64,000 bases of DNA from Dermatemys mawii (GCA_007922305.1 ML677334.1:60366858-60430857), one strand, 5' to 3'; counted from the stretch's first letter, positions 21,845-55,299 are shown. Translations and numbers: made by a program. The notes: generated by a model not told the origin, from the sequence alone.

Positions 21845-23462
21845 TAATTTGTTGTTACAAAACACACCGTTAAGGTCATTTGTTCCCTATGGCTGATGTC
21901 ATGTGTGCAGTTCAGAATAACAGAGTAATATCTTGCTGACTTCAGATCCGCCACAATCTTCTGTTTGGCTTTTGTTGCCAGTAACTATGATCTCATTTTG
22001 AATTGTTTTTCCAAGGTAATGGTGTGTGCACATTTCTTGGGTGGTGACTCTTCTTAGATGTTCCTGGAGTACAGCATCAAACTGAGCCATCAGCTCCACA
22101 ATGTTAAGGAAGTTTCCGTTGTTTGGCACATACAGCTGATCTGATCTGAAGTGCCACACAGTGCTAGGTTTTGGGTAGCAATGAGCCTTTTCAGAATATT
22201 TTGCCAGTAAAGACACTGATGCAATATTCCATTGATGCTGATCATCTATAGTGGCCTTTAACCTTAGTCTCATCTCAAGCTCTTTCCATCTTTGAAATGC
22301 TCTCCAGTGATCTGCTGCCTTCTCAGGACATGCCGGATTTCTGGCCAGATTTTTCCAGTCCTTTGTTCCTGCAGAATCCAATGTGGCTGGAACATTAGTC
22401 TGGAAGCATTTGCAACGAAAACAGTACACAGCATTCTGGGGTTTTAAGTACATAAGCCATGGCCTCTCCACTTTGTCAGCACTGGGGATTTCACACCAGT
22501 AATTTGGTGAATGGAAACTTCTATTTTCATTATCTTTGAGGAATGTGAAGTTTTTCACTTGCTGTGGCCCATACAGCACAAGGAAATCCCTCAGGCTTCT
22601 GCTTAAGTGGATCCACAGCCCTGGATAATCTAGACTTAAGGAACTAAACTCAGCAGCAGCTCTTTCTTGCACCTCCATCACACTCTTCTCTGATCTACAC
22701 TTTTCTTCAGGAATGTGTATGGTTACATCCATTTGAGATGAAGATATGGATGTTGCGATAGCTGCCAAGTCACCTGCCCTCTGGGTCACTGGAAGATCAG
22801 ACATCTCCTCACCATTCACATCCTCACTGGGACTGAAAGGCTCACCGTGAACATTTGTGTTTATAGAGCTCCTTCCTGCTTAGATAGAAAAGTTTCCTTT
22901 GCTTTTTTTTCCCCCCTGAATGCTGCCCCAGAGGGGCGTTTCCTTCTTTCACTCATGACTGCTGTTCTGCGCCAGCTATACTGGCTCTCAACACTCAGTT
23001 GAAGGGGACAGATAAGCAGGCTGGTAGCAGGGCCTGAGTGAGGGAAGATATCAGCATCTTAAGGGCCTAACTGACTCTTACTACTTAAGTTGACTGCCTG
23101 TTCTCCTCAAGTGGGTTCAGGGAAGCAGCAGGAAACAGGAAGCTCCCTGAGAAGCTGGTGTTAATCAGTCCAGGCTCCTGGGAGTGCTAAAGAAGCTCCT
23201 CCTCCTCTCCCTCCCTGCAGCTTCTTCTGTTTTCTGCTATTCCCTCTCACCTTTTCTCCTGTTATGTCTCTTGTGCCCTCCTTCCTCCAGCACAGCACTC
23301 CATGATCTCTGTGCATCTAGAGCAGAGAAAATACATATGCAGCAGAAGCAGACACAGTTTTCTACACTCTGGGTTCTAGCCCCCCTACCTCCACCCCACA
23401 CACACAGTCTGGCACTTGAGGCAGCCGCCTCAGTGCACCTCATGGTAAGGCCAGACCCGGTT
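21845..23462 (-). mobile_element. Truncated hAT (ZMYM-like) DNA transposon
   Basis: The transposase remnant plus about 500 bp of its 5' leader, ending near 23462 in ccgcctcagtgcacctcatg and ggccagacccgg. This resembles the 5' terminus of the family. The 3' half, including the other end, is gone. It occupies most of MCM4 intron 1 between the CpG island and coding exon 1. Confidence 0.65.
21857..22956 (-). pseudogene. ZMYM-like/DUF4371 hAT transposase, N-terminal remnant
   Basis: Starts MSERRKRPSGAAFRGEKK at 22956, has a stop after about 30 codons, then re-enters an uninterrupted 306-codon frame (22819-21899). This carries a TTF-type zinc-finger region (WLMYLKPQNAVYCFRCKCF, then WKNLARNPAC), then VPNNGNFLNIVELMAQFDAV and HLRRVTTQEM. 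A frameshift near 21985 moves the continuation into another frame, where DUF4371 residues such as KQKIVADLKSARYYSVILNC can be read to about 21857. The RNase H-like catalytic core and dimerisation domain are missing. It lies antisense in MCM4 intron 1. Confidence 0.85.
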
Positions 23463-23691
23463 CATGGCACTGAAGTGGGTGACTCCATACTGTGCTGTTA
23501 ATTCCCCGTAACGTGTTGGTCTTAGGGCCCGGCTCGGAGCAGGTGCCGGGGGGCATCGCAGAGCAGGGCCAGTGGCCTCGCAGGAGATGGGGCTCAGGGC
23601 AGACTCCCGGCCGGTGGGTGGGATCGCTTTGCTCTGCCTCAGTTTCTCTCTCCACTCTCACGCAGGAAACAGCAGCCGGTAAAGCAGCATC

Positions 23692-44662
<20,971 letters not shown>

Positions 44663-44901
44663 TGAAATGCTAACTTAACAGCAGAGTTTTATTGTTTTTT
44701 CCAAGTACTTCCCTTGAGATCTGCATCACGTTTAAGAATATTAATAACTATGGCAAAACTCCTGATGGTGACCTGTTGGTGAACACCATTGCCAGCTCTG
44801 TAAATAACTAGATTCTGAAGGAATGCAAAAAGCCAAAATTAATCACAGCAATATTTGTTTGAACAAAATGGGTTACTAACATTTTAGTGCCATGTGTTTT
44901 C

Positions 44902-44907
44902 AATAAA
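44902..44907 (+). terminator. MCM4: MCM4 polyadenylation signal AATAAA
   Basis: A canonical AATAAA 240 nt after the stop, giving a short 3' UTR. A second AATAAA at 44989-44994 is a possible alternative. Confidence 0.75.
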
Positions 44908-44999
44908 GTGCTTGGTAGAACAAGCTAACAATTTTTATGCATTTTAAAGCCCAATTGTCAAAATTCATCTTGAATCACTGCTTTTGGAAATAAACGCAA

Positions 45000-45900
45000 T
45001 TTAAATCAGTGCATATTTTGCTTTAGTATTTTTACCTCAGAGAGATTAGTGCTTGTGACTTCTTCTGGAAATTAAAATCCACTGGCTTTCTTAATAGCTT
45101 ATTTGCCTTTCTATGCATTTCAAAAAGTTAAGCTAAATCTTGGTGAACACTTCAAACCTGTGTTCAGCAACTGCAAACAGATTTCATTTTGTTTTCTAAT
45201 AGCTTAAAAAAAGAGTAACCATTTTTCCTTTTCCCTCAGATTACTGCTATGTTTCTCTTCCTCCCATCAGTGTTATAATTGCTCTTCAAAGATGTCTTTC
45301 TGATTTGAACTTAAACTTTTACCATAACAAACCAAAATGAAGTCCAAATTTCACATTACATCATTTTCCTACAGTAAACACATATTGCTGTAAGATTTAT
45401 AATTCATAGGACAGCTCAGAATTTATTCCCAGTTATTTTCTGACTTCTGTGGAGGTGGGAAAGTAGATCGGGGGATGCAGGTTACAGGCATAACACTAAT
45501 ACTACAGACATTTTATAGATGTGACAATGTGGCTTTTAGCCATTTAATTATATTCCTCATCTGCTCTCTGAGCACAAGGTCAGTTCTCACACGGTTTCAG
45601 ATTATGCACATCTTCACTACATGTAAATGACATCAAGAGAGTATCTGAACATGACAAAAAGTTTCCCTAGAAAACAGAAAACAAGCTAAAGATTAATAAA
45701 ATTCAATACATTAGAAACTGATCATTTAATTCTACTGTATTGAATTGATCAACATTCAGTACAGTAAAAAAAAATTAAGCAAGGTATTCCAGTGTTTTGC
45801 AGTACTAAGTGAAAAGGGGGTAAATAGCAAGAAAGACAGAGTTTGTAAATGACGATTCTTATTCAGAAGTAACATTTAAGCTAGGCAGACAAAAAAAACT
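45000..45900. other. Intergenic sequence downstream of MCM4
   Basis: AT-rich, with no ORF, RNA gene or repeat family I can support. Confidence 0.4.
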
Positions 45901-46069
45901 AATGTTGACAAATGTCTGGGAATGTATGTTAGAAGGAATAATTTGAAATATTTATACAAGCTGCCAGGTTCTAAATTACCCACAACTTTCCTCTCAGTGG
46001 TTATCTTTATGGCTAGTTCAATGAAAAAATTGGGTCTTTGGAGCAGCAGTCAAACTGAACAAGAGGGTA

Positions 46070-46600
46070 GGGTGCATAAGGAATGGAATAGAAAATACTA
46101 CCCAAAATGTGAAGTCATTAAAATCATGGTACACCATATTTGGAATGCTGAGTTCAGTTCTGGTTCACCCTGTCAAATAATACAGCAGGGCTGGAGAGGA
46201 TTCAGAAATAGGTGTTGCTAACTTTTAGAATATATTATGGCAGAGGCCAAGAGCTTACTAGGATAAGATACTAATATGAATAAAGAAGGATTTTTTTTAA
46301 AGTAGGGGGAGGGGCAGAGGCATAAAGATGTTAAACTTTATTCTTCAGACCACATACCAACCTGTGATTCATAAGTACTAGAAAGAAATGTCAGTCTGTT
46401 GCGATCTAGTCTCATCTCTCAAACTGCCCATGGTTATTCTTAAGTAACAGATGATTGAGAAATGTCCAAAGAAAAAAAATATGCTCTATAATACAGAAAA
46501 ACTTTCCTAATATAAGGCACTGGGGAATTTTACAACCATTTTAAAGCTTTGCTGTCTAGGGAGGCTTACACTTGTGGAAATCTTAATACATTTGTAACCT
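46070..46600 (+). mobile_element. CR1/L3-type LINE fragment
   Basis: Patches such as tttggaatgctgagttcagt followed by tctgg, and agcagggctggagagg, match the CR1/L3 RT C-terminal coding region (LEYxVQFW-type). Heavily decayed, plus orientation. Confidence 0.5.
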
Positions 46601-46989
46601 ATTTTATGAACACTGTCACATCTTCAGAGTAAATTCCTTGAACTATCAGTGTGTAACAGAACTAAGGTCAAACTACTAGTGCAATTTGCATCATTGTAAC
46701 CACCCCAGTGCAAGCTCCTGAACACAGACATGCTGTACAGTTTCCTCATGGGAATTACCATTCTGGATCAGAACTATGGTCCATCTTATTAAGAATCCTG
46801 TTACAGTCATGGCCAGCACCAGATGCTTCATATGTGGTGCAAGAAAACCTGCAGTAGGGAGTTAACCTGTGCACAGGGAAAGTTTCTACTAACCCTCCTG
46901 TAGGTACTGGTTAGCACTGGGGAATGAGAGTTCATATCCTTTCCAAACTCTTTGTTTTGTAACTATTATAACATGGATATTCTTGTTTA

Positions 46990-48110
46990 TGTAAATATCT
47001 AATCTCTCTGTAATGGGTGCATTCACCTCTCAGGAGCACCCTGGTCCACTGTGTGCATGCCTGTGTTTTTTCCTCTCTTCACAGTACCCCTGTATTGGCC
47101 ACTGTACTTGTCAGGTTGGTCTTTGGTCACCAAGGCCAAATCACTCTCTGTCCATGTGCAAAACAAAAACCCCTTCCAGGGTACACAAGCCAGAATGTTC
47201 TGCAGCCCTCCCTGGACTCAGTCTTCTAGAACAGCCCACCGGTACCCTTCATAGCACCCTTAGTTGGACATGTCCTTCTCTGTAGCCCTTCCTGGATTCA
47301 GTCCTGCAAAGGTTCCTGCTCTCAGTGGAGCAGTGCCCCCAAAGTCTCCTTCCTGAAGGCTCTTTGCCTGCATTTGAGTCCTCGGTGACCCCAACTGAGC
47401 TACTCTTAAACTCAGTTCACTGACCATAGCTCCCCACTGACTCAGTCCCTCAGTCCCATAAGTGCAGCCCTTTCCCTGGGGTTCCACAGTTCTAATTCCC
47501 TTCCTCAAGGGACAGCCACTTCCACCCAGGGGTGGTGGGGGGTACTCAATCCTGCTCACTGCTCCAGGTCCCAACCCAGTGATCCTCTAAGTATAGCAGC
47601 CTTGAGCTGCATCCCTTTACTAATTGCTGCTCTACATTTCCCTGGGACACTTCCCTATAGCATAGCCTGTCTTTGTTGAGTCCAGGCAACTAGCCAGAAT
47701 CTCCTTCATCACTCCTCTGGTACCTGCCAGTAACTACATCCTTAGTTCCAGCAGCCAGCCAGGAGTCATGCTCAGGCTCCCCCACACTCAGCCAGCCACT
47801 CTGGCTTACCCCAGTCCTTGCCAGCAGCAGACTGAATTCACTCTAGCCCTGCAGCTCCTTTTATATGAGTCTGATGAGCTCTGATTGGCTTCTCCCTGCA
47901 GCCTCTTTGCTGATTGGCTGCATCCCATGCAGCCACTCGAGGTGGCTTGGAGGACCTCTCCACTGCCCTTTTCTGGGGCAGAATATGGCAGGGCTGTGAG
48001 GCCTCCAGCAGGGGGGCTCAGAGCCTAGTCCACACACACACCCTGCACATCCTCCCTATACACACACACACACCCCAGCATTCCTGGTGTAGGTAACATG
48101 CAGCCAAACT
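46990..48110 (-). repeat. LTR-like repeat (ERV type)
   Basis: GC-richer block with gctctgattggcttctccct and gctgattggctgcatc (two CCAAT-type boxes inverted) near 47880-47930 and ttttatatgag nearby. These resemble a promoter region of a turtle ERV LTR. Orientation and class are uncertain. ORFs here are not credible genes. Confidence 0.4.
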
Positions 48111-48140
48111 TCCAAAGAATATGGAATTGCTGATCACATT

Positions 48141-48355
48141 GAAGTAACAAAGAGTCCTGGGGCACCTTAAAGACTAACTAAAATATTAGAGCATAAGCTT
48201 TCGTGGGCTAATAACCACTTCGTCGGAGGCATGCATCCGATGAAGGGGTATATTAGCCCACGAAAGCTTGTGCTCTAATACTTTAGTTAGTCTTTAAGGT
48301 GCCCCAGGACTTTGTTACTTCTGCAATCCCAGACTAACACGGCTACTCCTCTGAT
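48141..48355 (+). repeat. Snap-back repeat, copy 3
   Basis: Arms 48141-48230 and 48231-48321 are inverted around ggcatgc, followed by the tail cccagactaacacggctact. Same architecture as the copy at 43959-44173. Confidence 0.92.
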
Positions 48356-48948
48356 TCTTGATCATATTGAGTTACATGTCAGACATATCCATCTTAGTTG
48401 GAAATTACTTGAGATTACATTGCTCTACCTATTTGGAGTGCTATTACAATAAATGTTTGAGAAGCTCAGAAGCTATTGTCACAAGCCTCAAAGGAAAGCC
48501 TGTTAATAAATAACATAGCTCAGTCTCATGGCTTTCTTTCTTAGAGTTTTATCCTGCTGCCCACCACAACAGTATCTAAGTGCCATCCACATAAAATCAA
48601 TAGCAAATGCCCTCACGGACTGTTAGTCAAATACATATACTAAACAGTGTTAGAGAAATGAATATTATATATAGTTTTATAAGAAAATATAAAGGGATTT
48701 TTGTAGGTCTCTCTGCTGATGCAGCATTTCAGACCTTAGCTGAAAGTTTTACAGTTGTGTAAATCATAAAACCTCATTTGTGTGTCTTATCTATACATTC
48801 CTTGGCCTGTGCAAACAGCAGGTGAAGCAGAGTTTCATAAGGGAGCTGTAAGCTCCAGCTGCTCACATCCTTCCTACCAAGACAAGCTAGTAAATAAAAA
48901 CCCAAAGCCACAAACACAGACTAGGAGATGGTACTGGATCATGTTTTA

Positions 48949-50293
48949 GGCTGTGTATACACTATAAAGTCACGTCAACTTACGTTACATCGAAATACAG
49001 TCACGACTCTAATTGCACTGCTGTTGCATGGCCATACTGTGCTCCATGTGTCAGCAGAGTGCATTCACAGTAGCAGCTCTTCCTTTGACAGCGAGCTGTG
49101 CACCATAGGTAGCTATCCCACTGTGCAACTGGCCACGGGGTGTTTTGGAAAGGATTTGCAATGCCTCATGGGGGCAGATTCAGCGTCCCATGATGCACAT
49201 TTCTTAATCCCATCATTCTACGGGCATCCTACTAGATTTCCAGCCACTTTTCCACTGCCCTGGTAACCTGATAGCCAGCAATCTGTGTCAGAAAGCATGG
49301 ATCCTGCGCTGCTCTTCAGTCTTGGGCTGTGCGTTATGAACACAAGGCTACAAGAGGAGCTCAACAGGGAGGCTATTCACTACTACCCTGCCACCCCTTG
49401 TCCTTATAGAAATAGCATGTCTGTAGCTCCACACCAAAGAAACAATTTGCCTCCCTTGCCTTCTGCTATTACTGCTGCAGCTCTTTCATTTTTACAGGGC
49501 ACAGCTGCATGTCCCTATCATAGCCCTTCTCCACACCCAAGCAAGTTCCTGCAACTGGAGCAGTCTCATTACTGCAGTCTCCTCTCCTCGCAGACTCAGG
49601 AGTTCCACCACCTCCTGTGTACTCAAGGTGGGAGCAAGTTGGCTGTGTGGAGCTGGCCTGCTCATCTGGGCAGTTGCTGTGTCAGCTGGATCAGTGGTTA
49701 GCAATCGATCTATTGGGGATTGATTTATTGTGTCTGGTTTAGATGCGAGAAATTGATCCCCAAAGGCACTTTCCGTCAACTCTGGAGCTTCAGCTCGCCA
49801 AGAGGCGCAAGCGGAGTCGACGCAGGAGGATGCCAGGTAAGTCGATCTAAGATGCGGTGACTTCAGCTGTTATTCATGTAGTTGAAGTTGGGCATCTTAG
49901 GTCAACCTCCCCTCCAGTGTAGACCAAGCCATAGTAAACAGGAAAAGGAAGTTCAAAAGTTCCTGGGGCTTTTACAGGGAAGGGTTTTTTACCTGTCTCA
50001 CTGAATGCAGGGCAGCAAAATGCAAAACGGTGATCAGAGTGGCCATGGTGGGAATTGTGGGATACCTCATGAAGGCCACTTAGGGAAACGTAAGCCATGC
50101 AGTGTTTACATTGACACTGTGTCAATCTATCTACGTCAACCTAAGCTCCATGCCTCTCACTGAGTTGGTTTTATTATGTCGGCATAGAAAACGAATTGAA
50201 AGGGTGGGAGGAGCCTTGCAATGTGTTCATCTCTATAGTTAGATCAACGTATACTGCCTTATGTGGACAAAACTGTGTAGTGTAGACATGGTC
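48949..50293. mobile_element. PIF/Harbinger-like element with TTA target duplication
   Basis: Left GGCTGTGTATACACTA and right TAGTGTAGACATGGTC match as inverted repeats at 12 of 16 positions. TTA flanks both ends (48946-48948 and 50294-50296). The 1.35-kb interior appears to contain a further nested MITE (about 49700-49930, ending gtgtagaccaagcca). Short ORFs show no clear transposase. Confidence 0.6.
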
Positions 50294-50428
50294 TTAGTGA
50301 TGCAAGTAAAGTTCGATGCTTCATTCAGAAAGAGATGACATATGATTCTGTCTTTATCACTATCTGATATTCCCCTTCATGTTGGATTTTGCTGGGTAAA
50401 CTAATACTGAGAAGTTTCTGCTTTTAGG

Positions 50429-51110
50429 GCTTGGCTACACTTGTGAGTTAGATCACAATAAAGCAGCCCAGTGTGCTCTAATTCACTTCCTGCCCACACT
50501 GGTAAGGCACACAGCGTGCTCTGATTCCACGGCTAGAGCGCTCCTGGTACTTCACCTTGGTTAGAGGAATAATATTTTATGTGCCCCCGCTGGAGCCCCA
50601 TGGTGCCAGTGTGGGTGCATTGGTCTGCTAGTGTACTCTGATCGGCCTCCAGAAGTGTTCCACAATGCCTGTTCTACCCACGCTGGCCATCAGTTTGAAC
50701 TCTACTGCCTTGCTCTCAGGTGACCAACCATCAGACCCACCATTAACACCGGCCAAGAGACTGCAAAGACTCAGGAAGAAGCCACGTAGAAGCAAAGAAG
50801 ACACGCTGCCTGAAGTAATGCAGCAGTCACTGAATGAGAATTTAAGGGACAGGAGGGAGGGAAAGTGAAAGGAGGATCCACCAGAAAAACATGGTGCTCC
50901 GGCAGCAAAGCACAGATCAGCTAATAAGCAAAATGGAGTGCCAAGTGGACTCTATCCAGGCACTTGTAGTCATGCAGGCGGAGCGCTACCGTGACAGTGC
51001 CAAGGACTACGATATTGTGAGGTACATTTAAATAGGAGCAGATTAGCAGGACAAAGGTGGTAGGGAGTTAACATTCCCAAGCTATTTGATGAAACTGTGG
51101 AGTTTATAGA
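50429..51110 (+). mobile_element. PIF/Harbinger remnant with Myb-like protein fragment
   Basis: Starts after TTA with gggcttggctacacttg. A plus frame near 50750-50860 reads KRLQRLRKKPRRSKEDTLPE and then VMQQSLNENL. This resembles the C-terminal part of the Myb/SANT-like accessory protein of Harbinger transposons. Frameshifts follow. No DDE nuclease seen. Confidence 0.5.
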
Positions 51111-51559
51111 CCAAATAAAAACTCAAAAGCTAACAATTTAGCTTAGTAGAACTTAATTGAAATGGTCTGATCTATCACAATATTAGTGATAGTGTCTATA
51201 TATATTATTTTTTTCTAACTGGCACTCGAACAATTTTTCAGGAGCATGTTACGACATAAAAATCAGACAGTCAAAGAGAAATCAGAGTACAATGTAAATA
51301 CAAATCTTTCACATCCGAACTGAAACAAATTCAAAACAGCTTTTCATTGCTCCTGTTAATGGTTTCGTCCTAATTTAGGGTATATACCAAAGATACGTAT
51401 TTGTTCCTGGAAGAAATATAGAAATTCTGTTTGTGGCATGTGACTATGTCATTATCAAACAAAGAAAATTTTTGCTTTGAATAAAGCTATTATTAAAAGT
51501 GTTTATTTTGTTTTACTGATTTTCAGTTTTAGAATAAATAATCCAGTCAAAATCCAAAA

Positions 51560-51633
51560 TGGGAGAACATGCGCATCAATCCCACTTCCTCACACATACT
51601 AAGCAAACATGCTACCATTTGAGCTAATTCCCC
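51560..51633 (-). pseudogene. tRNA-Ala-like pseudogene (strongly decayed)
   Basis: Keeps ggggaattagctcaaatggt at its 5' end (A box) and a recognisable T arm and 3' ttctccc. The anticodon region is changed to AGT-like, and the anticodon and acceptor stems are disrupted. Confidence 0.85.
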
Positions 51634-52258
51634 TTTTCTTAGAAGTATTCAAAAGCAGTCTGTAACCAGAAAACTGTGTGCTAATCCAGTGTATGATATT
51701 CTATTGTAACAGTTCATATTTCAACTGTACATGATTTCAGTGTTATTGCTGCTGTTTTGGTCTTTCTACTCACAACAGAAAAAAATGTACCTTTTATCCA
51801 GCTTCCAACAGTAGACAATAAAGGTTTTTTAATATTATTCACTCATTTCTTTACAACTGTAGTGTTTAGTATTTCATTTCGAAATTAAGCCATGGGGGAA
51901 AAGATGAGAACAGCAGAAAAGAAGGTTTTTGGGATATCTGTAATCATTTAAAGGGTTCTGATTAAGTTTTACAGTTATCTTTATTAAATAATCAATGGGA
52001 CAAATTATTTTGTATAAATTGATTTCCCAGTAACAACAATCAAGTAATTAATTGTGTTTTAATAGCTTTGTTTGTCTATGAGCCTTCTTCAGATAAATAA
52101 ATACTAATTGCATTTTCTTCTGTGTTGTACATACAAGTCAGAGAAACAAAATTAGAACAAAAAACATCACACACAAGAATACAGAAGATAAAGAAAAAAG
52201 GTTTAATTGCTATTTGCTCCCTTCCCTTACACAGCCAAAAAAAAAAAAAAGTTTTTAG

Positions 52259-52331
52259 TGGAGAATGCAGGCATCAATCCCACTACCTCTCACATGCTAA
52301 GCAAGCACTCTACCATTTGAGCTAATTCCCC
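52259..52331 (-). pseudogene. tRNA-Ala(AGC)-like copy with CpG decay
   Basis: 73 nt, aligning without gaps to the intact tRNA at 54876-54948. All differences are C-to-T or G-to-A at former CpG sites, converting several stem G-C pairs to G-U. The anticodon AGC and A box are kept. Possibly still foldable; probably a decaying copy. Confidence 0.8.
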
Positions 52332-53272
52332 CCATGCTTATGCTACAGAATAGGTCTAATCAGAGAATAAAATGGTGTCTGATCTTTCATCATACCCATT
52401 CAGTACTAGCAAGGACTCTCCTCTGGTGGCTCAGCCTACTCAGGAAGTACAATTCTTTCAGAGAGTAGAATGTTTGTGTCATCTCTGAGAGGCTGTCTCA
52501 TCAATCTGACCAACTGTGATCTTCACCTGCTCTCATCCTTTTCTGGGTTCAGTTAGTTTTCCACATTCAAACTGAAGCATTCTGTTGCTTAAAAGCAAGC
52601 ACATTTGATTACTCTCATTGAAGGCTATATTTTGCCCCTAGAAATCCGCACAGCATTGCTTTAATTTAACTTGTCTTTTGAGCACTGAGGTTTACCAACA
52701 GAATAAAACACAATGTAACAGCTAGTGTCAATGAGTTAACATTCTTTGATCAGCAGCAGCAAAAATCTGCAACAATTCTCCATCAGTGTCCCCAGCCACT
52801 AATATCACAAGACCACAAGAGGTTCTCTTTTTTTTGGTAATTAACATGCCAATTACAGTGGTTGAACAAGAAAAGTTTCTTCCATTTCTGAAAAATCATG
52901 CCAGTTTGAAAGACATTCTATATATTTAAGACAATAATATAGGCACACAGTTAATGGATTGGCTACATGTAACTGTAAATGAGATATCATTGAGTAGGTC
53001 CCTGGCCCTGCCCCCACTCCACCCCTTCCTCCATGTCCCTGCCCTGCCTCTTTCCAACCCTGTTCCACCTTGCTCTGCTTCTTCCTGCTCACTGCCACCC
53101 CCTCTCCCAAAACGCTGCGCCCCTGCTCTTCCACCCTCCTGCACACCACGAAATAACCATTCGCTGCAGTCGGGAGGCACAGGGAAGTAAGGGGAGGCGC
53201 TGACCTGCTGCGCCCGCCAGTGGGCGAGAGGTGTTGAGGGGGTAAGAGGAGCTGATAGTGGTGCTGCTAGTG

Positions 53273-53479
53273 CAGGCCTGCACAACTCGGAAAGCAGCGA
53301 GGGCCATATTACTGCAAAAAAACCAGCTGTGGGCCAAAAAGCCCCACTCTCGCCCCACCCCCATCCGCTTCCCCCCACCTCACCGCTTGGCTTGCCCCAC
53401 CCCATTCACCCCCCGTGGGCCACACACTGAGCCCATGCGGGCCGCATGTGGCCCCCAGGCCGCATGTTGTGCAGGCCCG
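53273..53479. mobile_element. hAT-type MITE with perfect 8-bp target duplication
   Basis: Ends CAGGCCTGCACAAC and GTTGTGCAGGCC are inverted. tgctagtg flanks it exactly (53265-53272 and 53480-53487). It sits within an older GC-rich element (about 52990-53540). Confidence 0.92.
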
Positions 53480-53564
53480 TGCTAGTGGGTGCTCAATACC
53501 CACCATTTTTTCCCCGTGGGTGCTCCAGTTCCAGCCCACCCACTGAGTCAGCAGCCTGTGGAGT

Positions 53565-53935
53565 GGGTATGTTTCCAGTGGGGTCCCGCAGTGATTAATT
53601 CTTGGAACTACACTATTTAAAATTTTCATAAATGAATTGGAAGAAAACAAAATCATCACTGAAAGTTTACAGATGAGATAAAAATTGGGGAGAGGTTAAT
53701 AATGAAGAGGACAGGTCAGTGGATTGTGAGCAATAGAGATTTTCTAAATTGGGCAAACAAACAAACAATACTTATTTTAATATGGCTAACTGTAAATGTA
53801 TTCTTCGAGTAACAGAGAATTTTCTGGGAAGCAGAGACTCTGAAAAGGATTGGGAATTGTGGTGGACAATCAGCTGAACATAAAGTCTCAGTGTTAGATA
53901 TGAAAATGCTCACATTCCATGACAATTGAACACAT
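53565..53935 (+). mobile_element. CR1/L3-type LINE RT fragment
   Basis: tccagtggggtcccgcagtg, then cactatttaaaattttcata and tttaatatggctaactgtaa match the RT region between the GVPQGSVLGP-type motif and the thumb of CR1/L3 LINEs. Stops throughout. Confidence 0.65.
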
Positions 53936-54861
53936 AGTGCACAGAAGAGTAAAACAAGATTAAATAATTCTAATCTGTTCCACCTCAGAGCTAGCTGTAA
54001 GACTGAGTATCTTTCCTACATCTGGAGAACAGCTCTAAGTAAGCTCAAAAGCTTCTCTCGTTCACCAATAGAATATAGCACATTAAGAGATTACTTCACT
54101 CATTTTGCCTCTTTAATATAATGTTATAGGTGTTTTTATGGACATAAATTTCTCTTGGAATTGCCATACTCCTCCTGGTCACCTTGTTTTTCCATGCTAT
54201 AAGAACAGACACATGACACAACCCTCTACCCTAAGCATATTTGCAAATGGGATTTCGTAATTAAAAAATCATCCCTGGTATAGCTTTTACAAAAATAATA
54301 TTTAAACCTTCTACAACTCAACCTATTAAGCCTCAACTCAGCTGAATTGCATTATCCTTTGTATTGTGAACATTCTTTCAATATTTGTGAAAGAAAATAA
54401 TTTGTGCCATCAAAATTATGTTTATCTTCCATAACCAGTTAAAAATATAATTCAAGCATATTGTGCACATCCCTTTCTTAAAATGTGGTGGATTAATTTA
54501 ATGTGTACATTTATTTTGATCCCTTAAAAAAATATTAAGATGAGGATGCATTTAGATTTTAAAAAGAAAAAAAGAAAAGTGTTTAGACAGGTGAAATATC
54601 AGAGACAAAAATCACAAGCAACAAGTTGCAACGATTGCAATCCTTTTGTTTGTTTCAGCTGTCAAGAATTACCTCTCTCCTGTGCATGCAGCTGTGATAA
54701 TCTTCAGGAAAAGAAATTACAAAAACCAACCTTCCCACAAAACAAACCTCCCCCGAAAAAAACACTTGATAAAATTAGAAAGCCTCAAGAAGTAATTTAA
54801 AATATGCATGTTCTTCTGAACTACTAAAATGGGTCCTTTTGAAATACATATTCTCGGATTT

Positions 54862-54869
54862 AAAAAAAA
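54862..54869 (-). terminator. Pol III T-run terminator of the tRNA gene
   Basis: Eight T on the minus strand, 6 nt beyond the tRNA discriminator base. Confidence 0.85.
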
Positions 54870-54875
54870 TCCTTC

Positions 54876-54948
54876 TGGAGAATGCGGGCATCGATCCCGC
54901 TACCTCTCGCATGCTAAGCGAGCGCTCTACCATTTGAGCTAATTCCCC
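54876..54948 (-). tRNA. tRNA-Ala (AGC)
   Basis: 73-nt cloverleaf. The 7-bp acceptor stem is fully paired and includes the G3-U70 alanine identity pair. The D arm has the A box (tagctcaaatgg). Anticodon stem ctcgc/gcgag encloses loop ttagcat with anticodon AGC at 54915-54913. T arm gcggg/cccgc encloses atcgatg. No intron. A T8 Pol III terminator (54869-54862 on this strand) follows within about 7 nt. It lies 10 kb downstream of MCM4 in a gene-poor stretch. Confidence 0.96.
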
Positions 54949-55299
54949 TTGCTATCAGGGGAAATCAGCTATGTGTGAGTCACTGTTTTTGACTGCCCCA
55001 CTCACTCAGCACAAACATAGCAACCTGATAAGTTCTGAGTTTCAAGCACAAGTTATTTCAGAATGAAACATTCTGCTTTCAAGACAACAGTAAGAATACG
55101 TAGCTCAAATTGCTAGCTGATTGGTAGGGGGACTAAAACCCACATGCTTTACCACAACAGACTCCAAAGAGACTGACAAATTGTTTATTTCAGGACAATT
55201 CCCGAGATCTTTATAAGCAAGCAAAAACAACCTGCTTGGGATTTTATTAACATGAGTTTTGCTTGAGAAGAATATGAGGCAACATTTCAGCATCTGACT

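Noticed and set aside
48928..49779. 112- and 138-codon plus-strand ORFs and a 95-codon minus-strand ORF
   Set aside because: All within a TTA-flanked Harbinger-like element; no transposase motif recognisable.
52926..53485. 159-codon minus-strand ORF and neighbours
   Set aside because: Falls within GC-rich MITE sequence with an intact target duplication; no domain.
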